Below are positions 8,363-16,130 of a stretch of DNA of 64,000 nt, one piece after another. A program made the translations under genes and the position numbers. Numbering within the stretch: the first letter of the stretch is position 1; the number at the start of each line of letters is the position of its first letter. The stretch is from Pseudomonas sp. UYIF39 (lineage in GTDB: Bacteria; Pseudomonadota; Gammaproteobacteria; Pseudomonadales; Pseudomonadaceae). The stretch lies in the NCBI RefSeq assembly GCF_029963765.1, contig NZ_JALBYU010000032.1, positions 1 to 64,000 of the forward strand. Direction: 5' to 3'. The notes beneath the pieces were generated by a model, which saw only the letters and a program-made list of their open reading frames with translations, was not told the DNA's origin and searched no databases.

Positions 8363-8557
8363 ATGATCGCCGCCCAAATGAACAAGCCGGTATCTGAGGA
8401 CAGAGCTGTTTGGGATCAATACTTCTGCGCTGCGTTGATTGCGGAAAGCAATCTGACGGCACCGGTTGTAGGAGGGGCTACTCATGAAGACAGGCAGAAC
8501 CTGTTGATTGAAAGGGCCAAAGCTCTCGCCGACAAGATGATGGAAAACAGAAAATAA
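8363..8557 (+). CDS. Hypothetical 64-residue Pseudomonas protein
   Basis: The ATG at 8363 follows AAGGAG at the correct distance; an in-frame upstream start at 8336 is within the leader and was not used. The product is soluble, with a mostly helical C-terminus (DRQNLLIERAKALADKMMENRK) and no motif I recognise. A strong hairpin follows the stop, so it is probably a single-gene unit. Confidence 0.7.
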   Translation: MIAAQMNKPVSEDRAVWDQYFCAALIAESNLTAPVVGGATHEDRQNLLIERAKALADKMMENRK

Positions 8558-8558
8558 C

Positions 8559-8588
8559 CAGAGCCCAGCCATCGCGCTGGGCTCTTCA
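8559..8588 (+). terminator. Hairpin terminator after the 64-residue gene
   Basis: AGAGCCCAGC, short loop, GCTGGGCTCTT. The stem lies between this gene and the convergent carbonic anhydrase gene and may serve both. Confidence 0.7.
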
Positions 8589-8623
8589 CATCTGTATCTC
8601 GGCAGCGGTGCAGCGCTATTGGA

Positions 8624-9376
8624 TCAGGCGATCAAGTCTACTTTGCCGCTAGCGAGGCGATAGACGCCTCCCACTATCTTCAACGTGCCCTTGCTGAGCG
8701 CATCAGTCAGCAGTGGTGAGGCATTTTTGAGGCGGTTAACCGAATCTTTGACATTCTGCGCTGTAGCGTTGTCGATAAGGCTTCCGGGATTATTGAGCAC
8801 TTTCTCGATGGAAGGTTTAAGTGCGTCAGTCAATTTCGGGATGTGACCAGGGAAAACAGTGTGATCTTTTACTGCCTTTATACCTGCACTGATGGCGCCG
8901 CAGCTCTCATGCCCCAGGACGAGGATCAGTGGTGCGCCGAGTACCGCGACAGAGTATTCAAGGCTTGCCAAACCCTCATCGGTAACGAAATTGCCCGCGA
9001 CGCGTATGGCGAAAAGATCGCCTCGAGCAGTGTCAAAAGCATACTCAGGAGCGATACGGGAGTCAGAGCAACCGAGTACCGACACGAACGGGTTCTGGCC
9101 TGAGACCAAGGCTTCCCGCTCTGACTTGAAGTCATGTGTCTTGGAGTTGCCGGAAATATACCGTTCATTTCCCTCCATAAGCCTTTGAAGTGCCATGTCA
9201 GGGCTGATGGAGTTTTGTGGTTTTGGCGCAGCAGCGGTTTTCTCGGCAGCCTGAACGAATTTGTCGGGCAGTGCACCGGCAAGTATCAGAGCGCCTGCTC
9301 CTAGTCCGGCAAACTGAAGAAATCTACGACGACCAATCGCGTTTTGAATAGGGTTTGAATCACATGATTTACACAT
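8624..9376 (-). CDS. Beta-carbonic anhydrase, Tat-exported
   Basis: A 250-residue enzyme for reversible hydration of CO2 to bicarbonate. Zinc ligands are visible: Cys and the Asp-Arg dyad in GCSDSR, and His and Cys in GHESCG. The N-terminus holds a twin-arginine signal (GRRRFLQFAG, followed by a hydrophobic stretch and an AlaGln cleavage region), so the enzyme should act in the periplasm. I chose the ATG at 9374-9376; an ATG 25 codons upstream would place an unlikely Pro/Ser-rich stretch before the signal. It stands alone, convergent with the preceding small gene. Confidence 0.9.
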   Translation of the reverse strand: MCKSCDSNPIQNAIGRRRFLQFAGLGAGALILAGALPDKFVQAAEKTAAAPKPQNSISPDMALQRLMEGNERYISGNSKTHDFKSEREALVSGQNPFVSVLGCSDSRIAPEYAFDTARGDLFAIRVAGNFVTDEGLASLEYSVAVLGAPLILVLGHESCGAISAGIKAVKDHTVFPGHIPKLTDALKPSIEKVLNNPGSLIDNATAQNVKDSVNRLKNASPLLTDALSKGTLKIVGGVYRLASGKVDLIA

Positions 9377-9555
9377 GATCTTGTGTACTCGGGTCGGTTG
9401 ATGGGAATGACTTGCTGTTGGGGGGGAAGTGCTTCCAGGGGCCTTCGGCACTTGTGGTTGGAGTCTAGACGGGATGTAACGTTATGTTGCTCGGGGCTTG
9501 CTTTCAGGCAATGTAGGGGCGTGGGTTCGCACAAGCCTGGGTAGTCGCCAGGCAC

Positions 9556-9584
9556 TGTAACGAGGGGATTGCCCCCTCGTTACA
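9556..9584. terminator. Perfect 12-bp hairpin
   Basis: TGTAACGAGGGG and CCCCTCGTTACA form a perfect stem over a 5-nt loop. It lies downstream of the minus-strand gene 9675-9887 and upstream of the carbonic anhydrase. There is no T-run on either side, so termination is likely but not certain. Confidence 0.5.
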
Positions 9585-9674
9585 ATGTTGCATGAAGAGC
9601 ATGAATCACTGCTGGCGTGGTTCATCTCAACAACGTCGGACCTGCGTGTTAGGTCCAACCAACTAAAACCAATC

Positions 9675-9887
9675 TTACCTGGCGTTCAACTTCTTCAGTT
9701 CTTCATAAGTCGCCGACTGTACAAACCAGAAGCCGGAGATGATGCACCACGTCAGGGTGCCGGTAATGAAAACACCTGCCCCGGACCAGAAGCCCTGAAC
9801 GAAGATCATGACCACTGCGGCGATCCAGATAACGGCCAGTGCGACGTACAGAACTACGTTGTTTACACCAATTACGAACTCTTTCAC
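9675..9887 (-). CDS. Small inner-membrane protein, two TM segments
   Basis: I chose the GTG at 9885-9887, which follows AGGGAATAGAC; the upstream ATG at 9947 would add 20 residues with no membrane character. The 70-residue product has two hydrophobic spans (VVLYVALAVIWIAAVVMIFV and the GAGVFITGTLTWCIISGFWF region) and a charged C-terminus, YEELKKLNAR. The family is unknown to me, and I see no partner gene in the same direction. Confidence 0.65.
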   Translation of the reverse strand: MKEFVIGVNNVVLYVALAVIWIAAVVMIFVQGFWSGAGVFITGTLTWCIISGFWFVQSATYEELKKLNAR

Positions 9888-10098
9888 GTCTATTCCCTTT
9901 TGAGTGATTGTCCTCTGGCTCCTTACGCAAGGGCCAGTGGGCGGCATGATAGGGAGATAGCTGGCTGTTCGCCAGTCATGTCAGGCAGTCATGCTTCGAA
10001 AAAATCGCTTTCAGCCTGTGGGTGCCTGGAAGGCAGATTTCCAGATTTTGGACTACTACTCACAAGCTCATTTTCTTAACCCTGTCAGGAGCATCCCA

Positions 10099-10554
10099 AT
10101 GCTGTCTCACTGGTTTCTTGCGGCGATCCACCTATTGGCTGTTGCCTTGGGCCTCTGGGCGGTGCTCACCCGAGGGACGGCGTTAAGCCGCCTGGTCGTC
10201 GGTACGGCGCAGGTTCGCAGCGTGCTGGTTGCCGATAACGTATGGGGCATCTGTGCGGGTATTTTACTGATCACAGGTTTGATGCGGGTCTTCGGTGGGT
10301 ACGAAAAAGGCACCGACTATTACCTTCATCAGCCGTTATTCCATCTGAAGATGATGCTGTTCGTGATCATTCTGTTGCTTGAAGTGGCACCAATGATCAC
10401 CTTGATCAAGTGGCGGATCGCCTTGGGCAGGGGCGCTTCGATTGACCAGGGTCGAGCCAGGCTGTTTGCACGCATCAGCCATATCGAAGCGCTGTTGTTG
10501 ATGTTGATGGTGATTGCGGCCACCGGCGTGGCGCGCGGTGTGACCTTCGGCTAA
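10099..10554 (+). CDS. DUF2214 family membrane protein
   Basis: A 151-residue integral membrane protein with four hydrophobic segments. It includes the family-typical HWFLAAIHLLAVALGLWAV start, a VADNVWGICAGILLITGLMR segment, and a histidine-containing HQPLFHLKMM motif. The ATG at 10099 follows CAGGAGCATCC. The histidines in the membrane segments hint at haem or metal binding, as in related cytochrome-like families, but that is inference. Confidence 0.8.
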   Translation: MLSHWFLAAIHLLAVALGLWAVLTRGTALSRLVVGTAQVRSVLVADNVWGICAGILLITGLMRVFGGYEKGTDYYLHQPLFHLKMMLFVIILLLEVAPMITLIKWRIALGRGASIDQGRARLFARISHIEALLLMLMVIAATGVARGVTFG

Positions 10555-10680
10555 TAACGGCACGATTCGTCGGGGTTAAAGAGAATAATCTGACAGTCAC
10601 GGCGTGGCCGAAGCCGGTAGCATCGGCTTCACGTAATGGGGGGGAGGCGAGTGCTCAGCAAAATGCCGAGCATGAATCTT

Positions 10681-10716
10681 TAGCCAGCCATTGCGCTGTA
10701 ACGAACGGGCTGGCTA
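10681..10716 (-). terminator. Probable terminator of the csrA gene
   Basis: TAGCCAGCC and GGCTGGCTA form a 9-bp stem over an 18-nt loop, just past the csrA stop on the minus strand. There is no clear T-run. A second small hairpin with GAAGCCG and CGGCTTC arms lies at 10610-10630 after DUF2214. Confidence 0.45.
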
Positions 10717-10732
10717 CTGACCGCAACAGGAT

Positions 10733-10927
10733 TCAGGGAGTCTGCGGTTTGTCTGGAGCGGTGAGGCCAGCCTGAATGCGCTGATAGATTTCTTCGCGAT
10801 GAACCGCAACGTCTTTCGGGGCATTGATGCCAATCCTGACTTGCTGGCCGCTAACGCCCAGAATGGTGATCGTAATGTCATCGCCAATGTTTATGCTTTC
10901 ACCGACTTTGCGGGTGAGTATCAGCAT
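10733..10927 (-). CDS. csrA: Carbon storage regulator CsrA/RsmA family (RsmE-like)
   Basis: A 64-residue RNA-binding translational regulator. It binds GGA motifs in mRNA leaders and is titrated by RsmX/Y/Z-type small RNAs in pseudomonads. The sequence begins MLILTRKVGESINIGDDI and holds the RNA-contact segment AVHREEIYQRI. The C-terminal tail LTAPDKPQTP and the overall sequence match the RsmE paralogue as I remember it, better than RsmA. AAGGAG stands before the ATG at 10925-10927; an ATG ten codons upstream is inside the leader. Confidence 0.92.
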   Translation of the reverse strand: MLILTRKVGESINIGDDITITILGVSGQQVRIGINAPKDVAVHREEIYQRIQAGLTAPDKPQTP

Positions 10928-11177
10928 GGTCTTCTCCTTGATTGCTTTGTAGGGCACCTGATTCGGACAGTGCAGAGGTCGGTGGTATGTATAGATTAGT
11001 GCGAAGTCTCATGGTTTGGGTGCCTCTTTCTGACGCGCAGATGCTGCATTAATTCCCAAGGCGTAACTATACAGAGGCCGTAACCATCATTCTCGTTGTT
11101 TTGAGCCCATTTTGCGGCACTCGGGAAGTATTCATGGATGCTAAAATCGCCACTTTAAGCATTCTGAGGGAAGCGTT

Positions 11178-11543
11178 GTGCGCAAAATGGTCTTGGTAAT
11201 CGCTGTATTGGCGCTGGCGGGATGCGGTGAGGGCAAGAGTGTTGACGCGCAAAAGCCGCAACCGGCAGCTGCGACTGCTCCTTCGACGGCATCCGCGCCA
11301 CAATGGGATCTCGAAGTTCGAGGTGAAACGCCTCAGGCGGTCAGCGATTTGAGCGGCTGGTTGATTGAGCACAGTTTCGTTTCCAATATCGTCAAGGAAA
11401 ATGGAAAGACCCGGATTTTGCTCGGGCCATTCAGTTCGAAAGCCGAGGCTGAGGCCAAACAGACAGAAGTGCGTGCGGCGCTTACCCGGGCGAAGAAACA
11501 GAACATCGAATTGCTGGTTGTCGAACATCCAGTGACCCAGTAA
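11178..11543 (+). CDS. SPOR-domain lipoprotein
   Basis: The 121-residue product starts at GTG 11178 (GAGGGAAGCG upstream). A lipoprotein signal ends VLALAGC, Cys at about residue 15. A Pro/Ala linker follows, then a SPOR-type domain (about 45-115; WDLEVRGETPQAVSDLSGWL to LLGPFSSKAEAEAKQ). SPOR domains bind denuded peptidoglycan at division sites, so an outer-membrane lipoprotein touching the septal wall is the best guess. It appears to be monocistronic. Confidence 0.75.
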   Translation: MRKMVLVIAVLALAGCGEGKSVDAQKPQPAAATAPSTASAPQWDLEVRGETPQAVSDLSGWLIEHSFVSNIVKENGKTRILLGPFSSKAEAEAKQTEVRAALTRAKKQNIELLVVEHPVTQ

Positions 11544-11633
11544 CGGTTTTTTCCTGGGAGCTTTCGACTGAACGCCTTAAAGTGGATCCACATTGACTCG
11601 TTTCTAGACGTAGTCACTGTCGAATCCCAGTAG

Positions 11634-11810
11634 GAGTTCCCTCCTTGGCCTGCCACCCCTTACAAAATATTCGATGCAGTCCTGCGGCACAAAAAGACGC
11701 TGAGTCCTCATTTGATGCGCGTCACTCTGGCCGGTCCGATGGTTACCGATATGGCGACCTGGGAGCCGGACCAGCGCGTGAAGCTGTTCTTTCCGGCTGT
11801 GGACGGTTAG
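11634..11810 (+). pseudogene. N-terminal fragment of a siderophore-interacting protein
   Basis: The frame after the TAG at 11631 reads EFPPWPATPYKIFDAVLRHK and continues with SPHLMRVTLAGP and DQRVKLFFPAVDG before stopping. That is the start of the FAD-binding domain of ViuB/SIP ferric-siderophore reductases, normally about 230-350 residues. No start codon lies in frame before the conserved part and all the rest is missing. It is a remnant directly before a strong terminator. Confidence 0.7.
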
Positions 11811-11817
11811 AAACGAA

Positions 11818-11856
11818 CAAAGGCCTCGGGTGTTAAACCCGAGGCCTTTGTGTTTT
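11818..11856. terminator. Strong bidirectional terminator
   Basis: AAAGGCCTCGGGT, TTAA loop, ACCCGAGGCCTTT, flanked by A-rich and T-rich sides. It lies between the SIP fragment and the convergent endA gene. Confidence 0.9.
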
Positions 11857-11866
11857 CAGCGAGCGC

Positions 11867-12556
11867 TTAACCACAGGCTTTCATGTCGACCGGGCCGACA
11901 AACTCGTTGCCGCGTCCCATGACGCACGCCACGCTCTGGTTGCGCTGTCGTTCCCAGGCCTCTACCGGATAGGTTTTGTTCCAGGCTTCGTACAGTTGTC
12001 GATCCTGTTTCGACAGGCGCAAACCATATTGCTTGCTCATGTAGAAATACGTTCGAGCGATCATGCCGCGTATGGACGGGCGGGGCATGACCTTCTTCGC
12101 CTTGAAGTCGACCTGGGTCAGGCAGGAGCCATATTGGCCCGACTGCACCGGCAACCAGCCGAAACTGAAGTTGCTGCGATCGCCATTCACTTCACCAATG
12201 CTCGGCACCAGGTTGTGCAGGTCGGCTTCGGCCTTCTGGTAGGTCGGATCGTAACGCGTGCAGTTCTTGCGCCCACCTTCTTGCCAGCACTGACGCTGAT
12301 GGCCGATCTGCCACGCCGGAACAATGTGCTCCCACTCGATGCGGGAAGCGCGCTTGGCGTCTTTGCGCGGTACATAACCGCAGGCCGCGAGGTTGACCTT
12401 GTTGCCGGTGTATTTGCACCCGCAATAGAACTCTGTGGATTGCGGTGCGTAGAGCTTCCAGGCAACTTTCTTGGCTTCGTTGAAAGTGCGTGGGGCGCCA
12501 GCCTGGGCGCCGAGGGTGATGAACAAAAACAGCAAAGCAAACCAGCGGACACTCAT
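11867..12556 (-). CDS. endA: Endonuclease I, periplasmic/secreted DNase
   Basis: A 229-residue nuclease. A cleavable signal peptide (MSVRWFALLFLFITLGAQA) is followed by the endonuclease I domain, with the His-Me finger signature WEHIVPAW, the metal-binding HNLVPS and the NGDRSN motif. Several cysteines (CGCKY, AACGY, CWQEG, CTRY) suit disulphides in the periplasm. The ATG at 12554-12556 has GAGG upstream. The start is 4 bases past the stop of the DUF1654 gene, so the two are almost certainly cotranscribed from the LexA-box promoter. Confidence 0.92.
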   Translation of the reverse strand: MSVRWFALLFLFITLGAQAGAPRTFNEAKKVAWKLYAPQSTEFYCGCKYTGNKVNLAACGYVPRKDAKRASRIEWEHIVPAWQIGHQRQCWQEGGRKNCTRYDPTYQKAEADLHNLVPSIGEVNGDRSNFSFGWLPVQSGQYGSCLTQVDFKAKKVMPRPSIRGMIARTYFYMSKQYGLRLSKQDRQLYEAWNKTYPVEAWERQRNQSVACVMGRGNEFVGPVDMKACG

Positions 12557-12560
12557 TGCC

Positions 12561-12800
12561 TCAATCTTCCTTCGGCACAACCCAAAAAATCTGCACACCG
12601 CCATCGTCGCGATAGGCGAGGGTGACGTTGTCGTTCTCGTCGATTTCTTCGAGCAATTGTTCCCACTCATCCACGGGTTCGTCCGGTAGACGGAAGATCA
12701 AGGCTGCTTTGGCTTTTTGGGCGGTGGGGGAATTGATAATTTTTTGAACGCGCATACCCATGCGTTCATAGGAGTCAGGAGAGGCGGAGGTGGTGGCCAC
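12561..12800 (-). CDS. DUF1654 family protein
   Basis: The 79-residue product starts at GTG 12798-12800, chosen because AAGGA stands 7 bases upstream. An upstream in-frame ATG would put the start next to the LexA site. DUF1654 proteins are small, largely restricted to Pseudomonas and their phages, and have no known activity. The conserved YERMGMRVQKIINSP segment and acidic DEWEQLLEEIDENDNV are present. It is first in a two-gene unit with endA. The LexA-type operator in front suggests DNA-damage induction. Confidence 0.8.
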   Translation of the reverse strand: MATTSASPDSYERMGMRVQKIINSPTAQKAKAALIFRLPDEPVDEWEQLLEEIDENDNVTLAYRDDGGVQIFWVVPKED

Positions 12801-12818
12801 GGAATTATCCTTATTTGG

Positions 12819-12859
12819 CTGTACGTGCATACAGTATTTAACTGTAAGCATTTTCGCAA
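12819..12859 (-). promoter_or_regulatory. LexA box overlapping a sigma-70 promoter
   Basis: At 12819-12834 CTGTACGTGCATACAG fits the SOS consensus CTG-TN8A-CAG exactly. On the minus strand TTGCGA (complement of 12854-12859), a 17-base spacer and TACTGT (complement of 12831-12836) form a promoter whose -10 lies inside the box. It would repress DUF1654-endA until DNA damage. This is inference from sequence; no binding data are available here. Confidence 0.7.
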
Positions 12860-12956
12860 CTGCTTAAAATTAAAGAAAATCCGCTGACAGCAATTTTTTC
12901 CGTTTGGTGTAGGACGAAGGGAAGTTTTTTATCGAAATATCGGAAGGGGGTGTGAG

Positions 12957-13012
12957 CCACTCGCCTGGGTTGGCGAGTGGTGAAAGCAGTGCCCGACCGG
13001 AACCGGTCGGGC
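12957..13012 (-). terminator. Tandem hairpins after the asparaginase gene
   Basis: GCCCGACCGG/CCGGTCGGGC (12991-13012) and CCACTCGCC/GGCGAGTGG (12957-12980) are perfect stems just past the asparaginase stop. No T-run follows, so these may be mRNA-stabilising ends rather than classic terminators. Confidence 0.6.
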
Positions 13013-13021
13013 GAGGGCGAA

Positions 13022-14110
13022 TCAGTATTCCCAGAACATCCGTTGCAGCTCTTTGCTGTCGTTGGTCTTGGTCAGTGCGACCATGGCCAGGATGCGAGCC
13101 TTTTGCGGGTTCAGGTCATGCGCCACAACCCAGTCGTACTTGTCGTCTGGCTGTTCAGCGTTACGCAGTACGAAACCGCCTGCGTTGACGTGGGACGAAC
13201 GAATGATTTGCACGCCGTCCTTGCGCAGGGCTTGCAGCGATGGGACTACACGGGACGAGACTGAACCATTGCCGGTACCGGCGTGAATGATGGCTTTGGC
13301 ACCAGACTGAGCCAACGCTTTGTAAGCGGTATCGCTGACATTGCCGTAGGAATAGGCGATTTCGACGTCAGGCAGGCTCTTGATGGTTTTGATGTCGAAT
13401 TCCGAGTCCATGGTGTGACGCTTGGCCGGCAGACGGAACCAGTAGGATTTGCCCTCGACCACCATGCCGAGTGGGCCCCAGGCACTTTTAAACGCCTCGG
13501 TCTTGATGTTGATCATTTTGCTTACATCGCGACCCGACTGGATTTCGTCGTTCATGGTCACCAGTACGCCTTTGCCGCGTGCCTCTTTGCTGCTGGCCAC
13601 GGCCACTGCGTTGTACAGGTTCAGCATGCCATCGGCCGACATAGCGGTGCCTGGGCGCATGGAGCCGACAACGATGATTGGCTTGTCGGTTTTTTCCACC
13701 AGGTTCAGGAAGTAGGCGGTTTCTTCCAGAGTGTCGGTGCCGTGGGTGATGACGATGCCGTCGACGTCCTTGCTGTCGGCCAGTTCAGCCACGCGACGAC
13801 CCAGTTGCAGCAGGTTGTCGTTGGTGATGCTTTCGGACGCGATCTGCATGACCTGTTCGCCACGAACGTTAGCCAGCTGGCTGAGTTCCGGAACCCCGGC
13901 GATCAATTGTTCGATGCCGACTTTTGCCGCTTGATAGGTCGCGCTATTGGCGGCGCTGGCGCCCGCGCCGGCAATGGTGCCGCCGGTGGCCAGGATCACC
14001 ACGTTCGCCAGTTTCTGTTGGGTTTCGACTTCTTTTGCCTGAAGGGCAGTAGGCAGGAGTAGCAAGAGGGCCAAAGCGCCCGGAACGAAGGTCTTGAAAG
14101 CAGATGTCAT
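13022..14110 (-). CDS. ansB: Periplasmic glutaminase-asparaginase (type II)
   Basis: The 362-residue enzyme hydrolyses asparagine and glutamine to the acids plus ammonia. A signal peptide (about 1-25, ending TALQA) is followed by the asparaginase fold with catalytic threonines in ATGGTIAG and HGTDTLEETAYFL, plus the substrate loop GSMRPGTAMSADG. Length and the Tyr-terminated C-end match the Pseudomonas enzymes. It lets the cell use amides outside the cytoplasm as nitrogen source. ATG 14108-14110; no operon partner is visible. Confidence 0.93.
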   Translation of the reverse strand: MTSAFKTFVPGALALLLLLPTALQAKEVETQQKLANVVILATGGTIAGAGASAANSATYQAAKVGIEQLIAGVPELSQLANVRGEQVMQIASESITNDNLLQLGRRVAELADSKDVDGIVITHGTDTLEETAYFLNLVEKTDKPIIVVGSMRPGTAMSADGMLNLYNAVAVASSKEARGKGVLVTMNDEIQSGRDVSKMINIKTEAFKSAWGPLGMVVEGKSYWFRLPAKRHTMDSEFDIKTIKSLPDVEIAYSYGNVSDTAYKALAQSGAKAIIHAGTGNGSVSSRVVPSLQALRKDGVQIIRSSHVNAGGFVLRNAEQPDDKYDWVVAHDLNPQKARILAMVALTKTNDSKELQRMFWEY

Positions 14111-14459
14111 TATTTTTCTCTCTAGTAGTGAGACGGTGCTGATGCAGGTTCATCTAGATGCCCCCCAGGCCGATCTGAACGCTTGGGGTGAATGAGAAGA
14201 GCAGGATCTGTACCAGTCGTACTTTGAATGATGAAAACTTTTAACTTGATGATTTGTATCAGTATTTATCTGAGTCGCCAGAGTGATTACACAATCTGTT
14301 GTCCGGGTTTCCGAACGCGTTGAGCGTTTTTGTTCGGCTCTCCGAAAAGTACTACGACCTCTGTAGAGCAAAACGCCTTGCAAGATTGCGAATCAGTGCT
14401 AAAGAAACCCGCGCTCCAGTCGATGTTCCTTTAAAGGATCTTTCTGCTCAGGAGTTCAC
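14111..14459. other. Divergent intergenic region between ansB and the FlxA-like gene
   Basis: No gene seen. The half near ansB is AT-rich (around 14220-14290) and should hold its promoter, but I could not identify clear -35/-10 boxes or an activator site. The half near 14460 contains a FliA-like element, reported separately. Confidence 0.5.
14400..14426 (+). promoter_or_regulatory. Candidate sigma-28 (FliA) promoter
   Basis: TAAA, a 15-base spacer, then GTCGATGT compares with the FliA consensus TAAA-N15-GCCGATAA (nine of twelve positions). It ends 33 bases before the ATG of a FlxA-like gene; flxA of E. coli is a FliA target. This is suggestive only. Confidence 0.35.
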
Positions 14460-14921
14460 ATGTCGTTATCCATTGGTATCCCAAACGCCGCAGGCGTCAC
14501 CATCGGCGGCAAATCCGCCGCTACGATTCAAGCGTTGAACGACGCCACCGCAGAGGCTGCCGATAAGACGCTGGGCACGAAAGAAGGCGACGGCAACCAA
14601 GTCAAGACTGGCCCTTTGGGATTGGATAAAAGCGCGGGCGCGCAGACCGAAACCCCAGACGAAAGCAACCAGAGTGTGGCGGTGAAAGTCCTGCTCAAAC
14701 GCATGCAAGAGCTACAACAGCAACTGCGCGAGCAACAGCAACAATTAGCCGCAGCTCAGGCGGCGTCTTATCCGACACCGGAAGCCAAGGCCACTGTGGT
14801 CATGGCAATTCAAGGGCAGATTGCCGACACCAATGGTGCGTTGCTGGAAGTGTCCGCGGCCCTGGTCAAGGAACTGGCCAAGGGTTCCAGCACCGGAACA
14901 GTGGTCAACACTACGGCATGA
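14460..14921 (+). CDS. FlxA-like coiled-coil protein
   Basis: A 153-residue soluble protein. A Gly/Ala/Thr-rich N-terminal half is followed by a glutamine-rich coiled coil (LLKRMQELQQQLREQQQQLA, about 80-100), the pattern of FlxA-like proteins. A helix ending LVKELAKGSS closes it. AGGAG stands before the ATG. The function is unknown; FlxA genes often belong to the flagellar regulon, and the sigma-28-like element upstream agrees. No flagellar genes are nearby. Confidence 0.6.
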   Translation: MSLSIGIPNAAGVTIGGKSAATIQALNDATAEAADKTLGTKEGDGNQVKTGPLGLDKSAGAQTETPDESNQSVAVKVLLKRMQELQQQLREQQQQLAAAQAASYPTPEAKATVVMAIQGQIADTNGALLEVSAALVKELAKGSSTGTVVNTTA

Positions 14922-14974
14922 CTTGAATGCCCGGCTTTTGCCAGCCAGTTCAAATAAATGGTCGTTTCTGCTCG

Positions 14975-15025
14975 TTGACAAATGGCGACAGGGTTCGCAT
15001 AGTTCGGTCTCCGCAAACGTTTGCG
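14975..15025 (+). promoter_or_regulatory. rbs promoter and RbsR operator
   Basis: TTGACA (14975-14980), a 17-base spacer and CATAGT (14998-15003) form a sigma-70 promoter. Eight bases further is CGCAAACGTTTGCG (15012-15025), a perfect palindrome with the central CG of LacI-family operators. RbsR, encoded downstream, would bind here and block initiation until ribose is present. Confidence 0.8.
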
Positions 15026-15117
15026 CGGTGCTCCCGGTGGTTATCCATCCGTGAGCGCAATGAAGCCTACGCCAGCGCAAGCGTTGCTCACAATAATCAT
15101 AAGATCGGAGTGAACCC

Positions 15118-16074
15118 ATGAAGCTGCCATTCGCTGGACGTCTTCTCGCTGTCGCTATGCTGGCTGCCGCATCCGTCGCGTTACCTGTCTCTTCGGCCTT
15201 CGCCGAGACGCCTGAAAAACCCAAAGTCGCGCTGGTCATGAAATCCCTGGCCAATGAATTCTTCCTGACCATGGAAGACGGCGCCAAGGCCTATCAGAAA
15301 GACCACTCCGGCGATTTCGAGCTGATCTCCAACGGCATCAAAGACGAAACCGACACGGCTGGCCAGACACGCATCGTCGAGCAAATGATTCTGGCCAAGG
15401 TCAATGCGCTGGTCATCGCGCCCGCTGACTCCAAGGCCATGGTTCCTGTAATCAAGAAAGCTATCGATGCCGGTATCACCGTGATCAACATCGACAATCA
15501 GCTGGACCCGGCTGTGGTCAAAAGCAAAAACATCACTGTACCGTTCGTAGGCCCGGATAACCGCAAAGGCGCGCGTCTGGTGGGCGAGTACCTGGCCAAG
15601 CAATTGAAGGCCGGCGACGAAGTCGGCATCATCGAAGGCGTTTCAACCACCACCAACGCACAGCAAAGAACCGCAGGCTTCAAGGATGCGATGGAAGCGG
15701 CGCAGATCAAGGTCGTTTCTTTGCAGTCGGGTGACTGGGAAATCGACAAAGGTAACAAGGTTGCTGCCTCGATCCTCAGCGAATACCCGCAAGTCAAAGC
15801 CCTGCTGGCCGGCAACGACAGCATGGCCGTCGGCGCAGTATCCGCCGTGCGTGCAGCGGGCAAGGCCGGCAAGGTGCAAGTGGTCGGTTACGACAACATC
15901 AACGCCATCAAGCCAATGCTCAAGGATGGCCGCGTTCTGGCCACCGCTGACCAGTTTGCAGCCAAGCAAGCTGTATTCGGCATCGAGACAGCGCTGAAGA
16001 TCATCAAAGGTGAGAAAGTCGACAGCGGCACCAATGGTGTGATCGAAACTCCAGTAGAGCTGGTCACCAAGTAG
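15118..16074 (+). CDS. rbsB: Ribose ABC transporter substrate-binding protein
   Basis: A 318-residue periplasmic binding protein of the LacI/RbsB type 1 fold. The signal peptide ends near SSAFA (residue 29) and the mature part starts with the typical KVALVMKSLANEFF. Ligand-site segments such as GNDSMAVGA and GYDNI are present. It captures ribose for the RbsA/RbsC transporter. It is first in rbsBACRKD, behind the promoter/operator at 14975-15025. The hairpin between this gene and rbsA should make it the most abundant product. Confidence 0.95.
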   Translation: MKLPFAGRLLAVAMLAAASVALPVSSAFAETPEKPKVALVMKSLANEFFLTMEDGAKAYQKDHSGDFELISNGIKDETDTAGQTRIVEQMILAKVNALVIAPADSKAMVPVIKKAIDAGITVINIDNQLDPAVVKSKNITVPFVGPDNRKGARLVGEYLAKQLKAGDEVGIIEGVSTTTNAQQRTAGFKDAMEAAQIKVVSLQSGDWEIDKGNKVAASILSEYPQVKALLAGNDSMAVGAVSAVRAAGKAGKVQVVGYDNINAIKPMLKDGRVLATADQFAAKQAVFGIETALKIIKGEKVDSGTNGVIETPVELVTK

Positions 16075-16095
16075 TCCTTCTGGCGACACAACGGT

Positions 16096-16115
16096 GCTCG
16101 CCCGTCGGGGCGAGC
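16096..16115 (+). promoter_or_regulatory. Intercistronic hairpin between rbsB and rbsA
   Basis: GCTCGCCC and GGGCGAGC form an 8-bp stem with a 4-nt loop and no T-run. Such hairpins after binding-protein genes protect the upstream mRNA and lower expression of the ATPase gene. Confidence 0.7.
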
Positions 16116-16130
16116 GCATGGAGAGTTTTT

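Noticed and set aside
9541..9600. Small RNA gene at the 12-bp hairpin
   Set aside because: No promoter was seen at a suitable distance and there is no T-run; a hairpin end for the small membrane-protein gene is simpler.
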